Shown: positions 58,188 to 64,000 of the stretch, piece by piece
Numbering within the stretch: the first letter of the stretch is position 1
How the letters are laid out: every line of letters starts with the position of its first letter
The notes under the pieces: generated by a model
Databases searched by the model: none
Seen by the model: the letters and a program-made list of their open reading frames with translations, nothing else
What the model was told of the DNA's origin: nothing
Assembly (NCBI RefSeq): GCF_964340395.1
Contig: NC_135566.1
Coordinates: 21,745,635 to 21,809,634 of the forward strand
Length of the DNA stretch: 64,000 nucleotides
Reading direction: 5' to 3'
Source of the DNA: Glandiceps talaboti
Taxonomy: Eukaryota; Hemichordata; Enteropneusta; Spengelidae
Position numbers and translations under genes: made by a program

Positions 58188-58298
58188 ACTGATCTCTTCG
58201 TCTTGTGCTGCAAGTGATTTTTTAAAGTCTTCATGTTTCTTAATCAAAGCTTCCACACTGTCCAAGGAGTCTCCAAGATCTTCATTGGCTAAGAAAGC
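58188..58298 (-). CDS. alpha-spectrin exon, first part of a repeat
   Basis: A 111-nt exon (37 codons) lies between a TTTTTTGCAG acceptor and a GTGAGT donor, phase 0 at both ends. It encodes AFLANEDLGDSLDSVEAL, then IKKHEDFKKSLAAQDEEIS. This is the highly conserved helix A/B segment of an alpha-spectrin repeat in the N-terminal third, about the fifth by my recollection of the vertebrate protein. It is the best conserved exon of the region and shows no damage. Confidence 0.92.
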
Positions 58299-58424
58299 CT
58301 GCAAAAAACAATAGTTGTGATCATCAATTCTTTTTTATTTCTGTAGTAATATGTAATAATTATGTAATATGTAGTAAAAGTTATATGAGGACCAAAACTA
58401 ATGTTTGTGTATAATTCTTATCTT

Positions 58425-58645
58425 CAATAGTACTTGTAAACATGATTTACAAGGAATTGGCAATATGTAAATACTACAAATGTGTCTGTGATAGGCAGGA
58501 ATTGGACTGATGTTGATAATTGACCCTGAAGGTCATGGCCAAGAGTCAAGGTCTCAAATGATAGCTTGCATGATAAAATGAGTATTGCGAATGGACATAT
58601 AGATGGAGCCCATTTGTATCTAGTTTCCTCCTTCAAGGGACTAAT
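58425..58645 (+). repeat. family E copy
   Basis: GTGTCTGTGATAGGCAGGAA, GATAATTGACCCTGAAGGTC and ATAGCTTGCATGATAA, ending near a second GTAAC-like site in the spectrin intron. Confidence 0.6.
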
Positions 58646-58672
58646 GAATGAATGAAGTCATTTATTAGTTAC

Positions 58673-58722
58673 CTTTTTCTCCAGTATTTCATGGATCGTG
58701 ATCATCTCTATCATTTCGACTT
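58673..58722 (-). CDS. possible small exon upstream of the spectrin repeat exon
   Basis: A 50-nt segment sits between a T-rich AG acceptor and a GTAACT donor. Read after two leading bases it gives VEMIEMITIHEILEKK and ends in phase 0, as the next spectrin exon requires. The peptide does not clearly resemble the helix that normally precedes the AFLxNEDLGDS motif, so this may be chance. Confidence 0.25.
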
Positions 58723-59664
58723 CTGTAAAAAAAATATAACATTCACCATTATACACATCATATACTATCATGTAGCCCAAGTCTAGTTCCACCCTAGTGT
58801 CAGTGTATAGCCCTCACTGGCGAGACTATAGTCTTGCTGCTAGACGTTTGGGCTTTCTTTCGATGCTATAACTATAAGCGAACGAAGTTCGCATGTGAGG
58901 GCTTGCCCGAACAGTCTAGCGAATGTCATTTTCAGACCGGACATTCCATTGAGATTACGATAAGCGGTGGGTTGGGCCATATATGCATATATATATATAT
59001 TTTAATATATTCAATCTCTGCATGCAGGTGTTGACAAACACATTTATGTCATTACTATGTCTTATCAGTTTATGGTAATTGTGTTTGATGAGTGTGTAGA
59101 CGTTGTCATTCACACATTTTAGTTAACGCATTGGTGGTTATTTTTACAAGCCCCTCCTTAAGATGAATATGCATGAAAATTTAGCTATTGTCCTCTGTTT
59201 GTGCTTGTCGCTAATACGGTTCTCTGATTGGCAGTTATTTATATCCTGATGACATTTGCTAGACCTCGGATGTTCCATCCTCGATAGCGTTGTTCGGCTG
59301 TGTGTCATATTTTATCGGAAGAACATCCGAGGGCTAGCTGATAGACTAGCGAGACTACAGCCACCACAGTGTACAATAGGATTAACATCATCTCACTATT
59401 GTCCTTATGGCAAGCAGTGCACATCAGTGTGTCAATTTAGTCTTGTTATTTTTGTATTTTTTTGTGAGACAGTTGTGCTATTGTAAGACTATTTGAAGTA
59501 GTTCACAAACAAGCTGCATCAAAATCTTGTTTACTTGTCATGACAATAATTTTAAGTTGATTCTACATTTTAAATTGAAAGGTACTCTTGTACTGAATTT
59601 ATGATACTCTTGTCGGTACATCTACATTGTTATATATAGGCATAAAAAAATTAATTGTTTAGTT

Positions 59665-59893
59665 CTGGTTACTTGACCCCACCAACATTTTTTTTACGTA
59701 TTCAAGAAAAAAATAATACAATCGCAAAAAATTGTGAAGTCTCACAAGAAACAGTAGATGTGGAAATTGACATCAACTTAAAAAGACTATATAAAACTGG
59801 TCTTCCAATCTGTAATGGTTGTATATCTGATAGGAAGAAATCAATAACACAGAGACCATTTGGAAAAACTGAACTAGACACTCACACATGAAA
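59665..59893 (+). repeat. family F copy
   Basis: Inverse of 4,378-4,625. Here an open frame runs from 59,655 to 59,891 with LTPPTFFLRIQEKNNT, CEVSQETVDVEIDINLKRLY, GLPICNGCISDRKKSITQRP and FGKTELDTHT. The frame is closed in the other copy. Confidence 0.6.
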
Positions 59894-59916
59894 ACAAATA
59901 CGATAAAATAAAATAA

Positions 59917-61639
59917 ACAAGTTATTGAAAATGACATAGTCCCCACTATGTTTGGGTTTTAACAGTTTCCTCTGGGTCAAAAAATTTACTAACCATGGCA
60001 TTGGGCTAATTTGCCTCAAAATTTATTAGCCAAACCAGACTTTCAATTAGCCAAACTTTTGCAATAAAAATGAACTTATATAAATAAAGACAATAGCGCA
60101 AACTTGTATGTTTTTACTGTTTATTTACATACATTTTTCATGTCATGTTGGCAAACGTACGGTTCTCATCTTTGCTTCAAAGTTGTAGCGCCAGACATCT
60201 AGGTTTTAGTCAGTTCTCATTGTAACTATTTTCTAAATCTCAATGTGCAGTGTGACCTGTGAAATTTGAATATGACCCATCGTATGCATAACGTTTCAGC
60301 AGTTTCATGTGCCCCATGACCATTTCCTGATGTGGAGAGCACGTCCTGGGTAGTTTAGAAACTACGCGATATTATCATAACTTATCCACATGATTGGTTA
60401 CGCACGGCCATTACGGCAAGGCATCTTCCCTCACGAGTGAAGCGATGATCAAATGGACCACATCGTTGGACAGTCTCTCCTGAAAACTTCACTTAGATAA
60501 ATTCAAACTGCCACGTCACCATTTCATTCTCACTAAAACTGATTTTTTTTCTTTTTGAGCTTCGTTACTAGATCGAACGTGAATTTACTGTTCACTACTG
60601 TTCACTACACCATTCTCTTCGTCTGAGGTGAACATGGTTTGCACATTATGTATCAGTTTTATCAGTGTTAACAGTTCTCCTCAGATCAGCGACACAAAAT
60701 TTGGATTAAACACTTTTACAACTGTATCTCTGTCAAATTGAAAGTTTGCGCTGTCGTTTGTACTTCATGTCACGGAACTCAGTTTGATATGACATTTATT
60801 TACATTGCTGATGTAACAATTTTATGATTTGAGGAACGTACAATGTGTGCACTTCCTTCTAAATGTAATACAATGTAGTTTAAATTACGGATATTCCACG
60901 TTGTGACAAAGAAACCACAAGCATTACGCATAGATTTTCTGGTGCCCTATTCTAAATTGGCTTCGCAAATTTGACTAATTGTATCAAAAATATTCTCGCC
61001 AAATGCTGATTTTATTCGCATTTTACGATTTTGCGAGTGGGCAGCAGAAACACTGGTATTAACGAACTGGCAGTTTATGTTGTCATTTTCAAACCTGGTT
61101 AATGTTGTTTGGCCTCATATGGTTGTTTTTGATATCACTACTCTGATCATGCAACAACACTTGTGAACATAAATCAAACAGACTTAGATATATTGTGTCT
61201 GCTCATTGGACATGGAACATGCCTACTCATGTTGTGTCTCCTCGTTGGACATGGGACATGCCTACTCTTCAAAATGACGTCATGGAATAAACCATTCAAC
61301 ATGAAAACTGCGCCAACAAAATGGCTGCCAGGCAGCCATATCGAATTGTATCACAACGAAAATGGATATGCACATGTATGTCATAGATCACTGTGCTAAT
61401 ACCAACTTTGAATGAGACTTGTTCAAGCATGTCTGAGTTATGGCTTTGGACATGGAAAATTCGCAAACAAAATGGCTGCCAGGCGGCCATATTAGATCGT
61501 ATCAGGAACAAATTGAGATGCTTATGTATGCCAAAGTATGTTGTCCCTGTACCAAGTTTGAAAAAAATTGGTCCAGGCATCCCCAAGAAACGGCTCCGGA
61601 CAGACAGACGGACACATGGATGGAACCCAATCCAGACTA
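59917..61639 (-). mobile_element. family A element with nested insertion and damaged right end
   Basis: The left end is ACAAGTTATTGAAAATGACA. It is interrupted at 59,963-61,055, then resumes GAACTGGCAGTTTATGTTGT with two 151-bp units and a short GGAC-like run. The terminal hairpin is lost (CCAATCCAGACTA). Confidence 0.85.
59963..61055. mobile_element. hAT-like element nested in family A
   Basis: Weak inverted ends CAGTTTCCTCTGG and, inverted, CAGTGTTTCTGCTGCC; flanks GTTTTAA and GTATTAA act as a 7- to 8-bp duplication. Intact family A copies read GGTTTTAA.GAACTGGCAG at this point, which confirms the insertion. Interior phrases such as TTCGCATTTTACGATTTTGC suit hAT ends. No transposase recognised. 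Confidence 0.75.
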
Positions 61640-62235
61640 AAAATCAACCTACCCACCTATTCTAAAATTGAGCGTAATTGGAAAGCGTAACTGGAACCAC
61701 AAAGTTTTTTATTAGGCCTAAATCAGCTTAAAAATAGATTTGCTAATCCCCAATTGTAACTGAAACAATATTTATGTATCCAATTGTAATATTAAATTTG
61801 TCATTCTATTATATGATAAAGAGTTGCTGAATAACTGGATTATTTCATTTACCAAGAATAATAACATCCAAATAAATTTACAAAATAAAAACACAAGTCT
61901 ATACAGTGCAAAGATTGGTCAGTGGTATTGCTCAAAGAAATTTTGTTTGACTTTCTCCCAACTTGTACCCTCTCGGGAGAAAAAGGATTAAAAAGATGTG
62001 ACGAATTGGTTAATTCAATGTAGGAAGGAACATTACAATATCAATTCAAATTTTGCATCTCAAATAGAAATACTATGTAAGTAAACTGGCAAAATTCATT
62101 TTAGCATTATAAAGTCAAGATTTTGATGGAGGCAAGGTTTAGTATGACTGTTACTGCTCACGATAACAATAATAACATAATATGACAAAAAATAACAGAA
62201 CTCGAGACAATTTTTTAAAAAATACCACCAATCAC
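61640..62235. other. AT-rich spacer without recognisable gene
   Basis: Nothing recognised on either strand. Confidence 0.4.
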
Positions 62236-64000
62236 CTTGTCGCACAACTGTACATTTTTTAAAAATATTTATCCATATGGTAGTCCATGCTAACAAGAAG
62301 TGGTCATTTGTTGAATGACTATCCAGTTGCCTATCCTACCATGTTGCTATCTTTACGATATATGCTATCATCATGTTGTTAGATATATTCACATATATTT
62401 TCGAATGTTTATTCAATTGTCTATTAACCCTCGTTGTTATCTTTGCAATATATGTGATCATTTGGCTGTTGCTGTGGGCGTGGTCTTGTTGCTAGGCACA
62501 TTTGCATACATTTTTTGAATGTTTATTCGTCTCTATTGCTATTGCTGTTGTTATCTTTGCAATATACATGATTATTTGGCTGTTGCTATGGGCTTGGTCT
62601 TGTTGCTAGGCAAATTTACATACATTTTTTGAATGTTTATTCAATTGTCTATTATTCCCTGTTGTTATCTTTGTGAAATACATGACTGTTTGGCTCTTGC
62701 TATGGGCATGGTCATGGTTGCTAGGGTATTTGCATACATTTTTTGAATGTTTACTCATTTGCCTACCAGATGATGTTGTTATTTGACCAAAATACACTGC
62801 CATTTGGTTATTGCTAAGGGCGTGGTCATGGTTGCTAAGGCCAATTTTCTCAAAATGTTTTGAAGAAAATCTACAGAATAACACTTTCAGAAACATCTCA
62901 CCAAGTTTCAGACTCGGTGACCAAGTACTTCTTGAGATATAAGTTTATGACCAAAAATGAACATTTGTACACCTAATTAGTAATTTGCATATCACTCATG
63001 GAATCATTGTATGCTTAATATTTCTTCATCCATACATCCCCAGATGCATTCCCATTAAATTTCAGCCCAATCTGCTGAGTAGTTTTGAAATTATAGATTT
63101 TTAACCAACAAGTCATTGATAATGACATAGACCCCACTATGATTGGGTTTTATGGAATTATCACTACTCTGATCACGCAACAACATTTGTGAACCTAAAA
63201 CAAACAGACTTAGATATGTTGTGTCTGCTTGTTTGACATGGAACATGCCTACAACAATAAAGGATTGGTCGGGTATGGGGGATCATATCACGATGAAAAT
63301 GGATATGCACATGTATGTCATAGAACACTGTCCTAATACCAACTTTGAATGTGATCTGTTCAAGCATGTCTGAGTTATGGCTTTGGACATAGAAAAATCG
63401 CAAACAAAATGGCTGCCAGGCAGCCATATTGGATCGTATCACAACAACAATGAATATGCACATGTACATGTATGTCATAGAACACTGTCCTAATACCAAC
63501 TTTGAATGTGATCCGTTCAAGCATGTCTGAGTTATGGCTTTGGACATAGAAAAATCGCAAACAAAATGGCTGCCAGGCAGCCATATTGGATCGTATCACA
63601 ACAACAATGAATATGCACATGTACATATATGCCATAGAACACTGTCCTAATACCAACTTTGAATGAGATCTGTTCAACCCAATCCATAAGTCCCCGTCCC
63701 GGACTTTGTCCGGCGGGGACTAAAAAGACACATTTTTAGCCCTAATTTGCATATCACTGATGGAATCATCATGTCATGAACAAATCTTACTTTACACCTT
63801 AAGAATGTTCCCACCAAATTTCTCACCAATCTGCCCAGTAGTTTCCGAGTTTAAGTTTTTTGAGCAAAAATCACATTTTCTGACCTAAATCACACACCTG
63901 TGATGCTATCATTTTGATTTGAACAATTTCCCAACTAGACACAGAGGGTAATGAACCCACCAAATATCATGGCAATCGGTTCAGCGTTTTTTGAATTTAA
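62236..64000 (+). mobile_element. family B element, copy 9, with nested family A, cut by window end
   Basis: It starts GTCGCACAACTGTACATT, has about four 112-bp units to 62,860 and then the modules CATCTCACCAAGTTTCAGAC and TTTCAGCCCAATCTGCT. It is split at 63,107/63,723 by a family A element and continues to GGCAATCGGTTCAGCG at the window edge. Confidence 0.88.
63108..63722 (-). mobile_element. family A element with a defined empty site in family B
   Basis: Ends ACAAGTCATTGATAATGACA and CGGCGGGGACTA, with two and a half 151-bp units. The flanks join as TTTTTAACCA + AAAAGACACATTTTTAGCCC, matching uninterrupted family B copies (TTTTTGACCAAAAAGACACA). No target duplication; on the element strand the site is T|T. 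It lacks the (GGAC)n run of longer copies. Confidence 0.92.

Larger units (their letters stand above)
33586..58298 (-). pseudogene. alpha-spectrin gene region, rearranged
   Basis: Exons on the minus strand match non-erythroid alpha-spectrin, the membrane-skeleton protein that pairs with beta-spectrin to cross-link actin under the plasma membrane. Recognised parts are a repeat from the N-terminal third, the repeat just before the SH3 domain, both SH3 halves, and the two repeats after SH3. Individual exons have AG acceptors and GTAAGT-like donors, and most neighbouring phases agree. Against an intact gene: about three repeats are absent between the 57.8 kb and 42.4 kb exons, the SH3 first-half exon occurs three times, later exons are duplicated and out of order, one has an in-frame TGA, one has a frameshift, and the SH3 ligand-binding residues are changed. 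Introns are packed with transposons. Alternatives are a young functional paralogue with unusual splicing, or assembly error in a duplicated region. Identity is secure; functional status is inference. Confidence 0.9.

Overview
The window looks like AT-rich, intron-rich, repeat-laden nuclear DNA from an animal, most likely a non-vertebrate. The one conserved host gene I recognise is alpha-spectrin, and the rest is dominated by nested transposons, satellites and microsatellites. I cannot name the species. The repeat load would suit a marine invertebrate, but that is a guess.

Host gene. Exons of an alpha-spectrin (SPTAN1-type) gene lie on the minus strand between about 58.3 kb and 33.6 kb. In transcription order they are: two exons of a repeat near the N-terminal third (58,298-57,822); a stray exon for the first half of the SH3 domain (51,999-51,859); the two exons of the repeat that precedes SH3 (42,414-42,265 and 39,258-39,166); two tandem SH3 first-half exons (38,892-38,752 and 37,047-36,907); a start-of-next-repeat exon (36,702-36,611); a post-SH3 repeat exon (36,347-36,041); the SH3 second half (35,255-35,104); a second post-SH3 repeat exon with a 37-codon in-frame deletion (34,724-34,529); a stop-carrying copy of the start-of-repeat exon (about 34,300-34,238); and a frameshifted long exon (33,840-33,586). 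Splice sites and phases are mostly good, but exon order is scrambled, about three repeats are missing, and SH3 ligand-binding residues are lost. I read it as a decaying or rearranging paralogue.

Transposons. Repeat family A (about 0.6-1.2 kb, copies from 48.9 kb to 63.7 kb plus fragments) has the architecture of a non-autonomous Helentron. Two independent empty sites inside the window show insertion between T and T with no target duplication. Family B (nine copies or fragments) ends in a 14-bp hairpin, carries roughly 112-bp internal repeats and a CA microsatellite, and sits directly against all three SH3 first-half exons. There are also two tRNA-derived SINEs; fragments of at least four kinds of LINE, one (L1/Tx1-like) with clear target duplications; and terminal-inverted-repeat elements. 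The latter include a PIF/Harbinger-like element (TTA duplication), a TTAA-type element, a Tc1/mariner-like element ending next to a spectrin splice donor, and three CA...TG elements with apparent 7-bp duplications.

Tandem repeats. A 58-bp satellite fills 7.0-9.1 kb, a CTAC-rich higher-order array 15.2-16.3 kb, a (TA)n run 27.0-27.1 kb, a 48-bp satellite that stays in one near-open reading frame 27.3-29.3 kb, and a TATG/TACG array 38.0-38.4 kb.

No bacterial-type operons, CRISPR arrays, rRNA or functional tRNA genes were seen. All calls come from reading the sequence and remembered family features; no search or alignment program was run.
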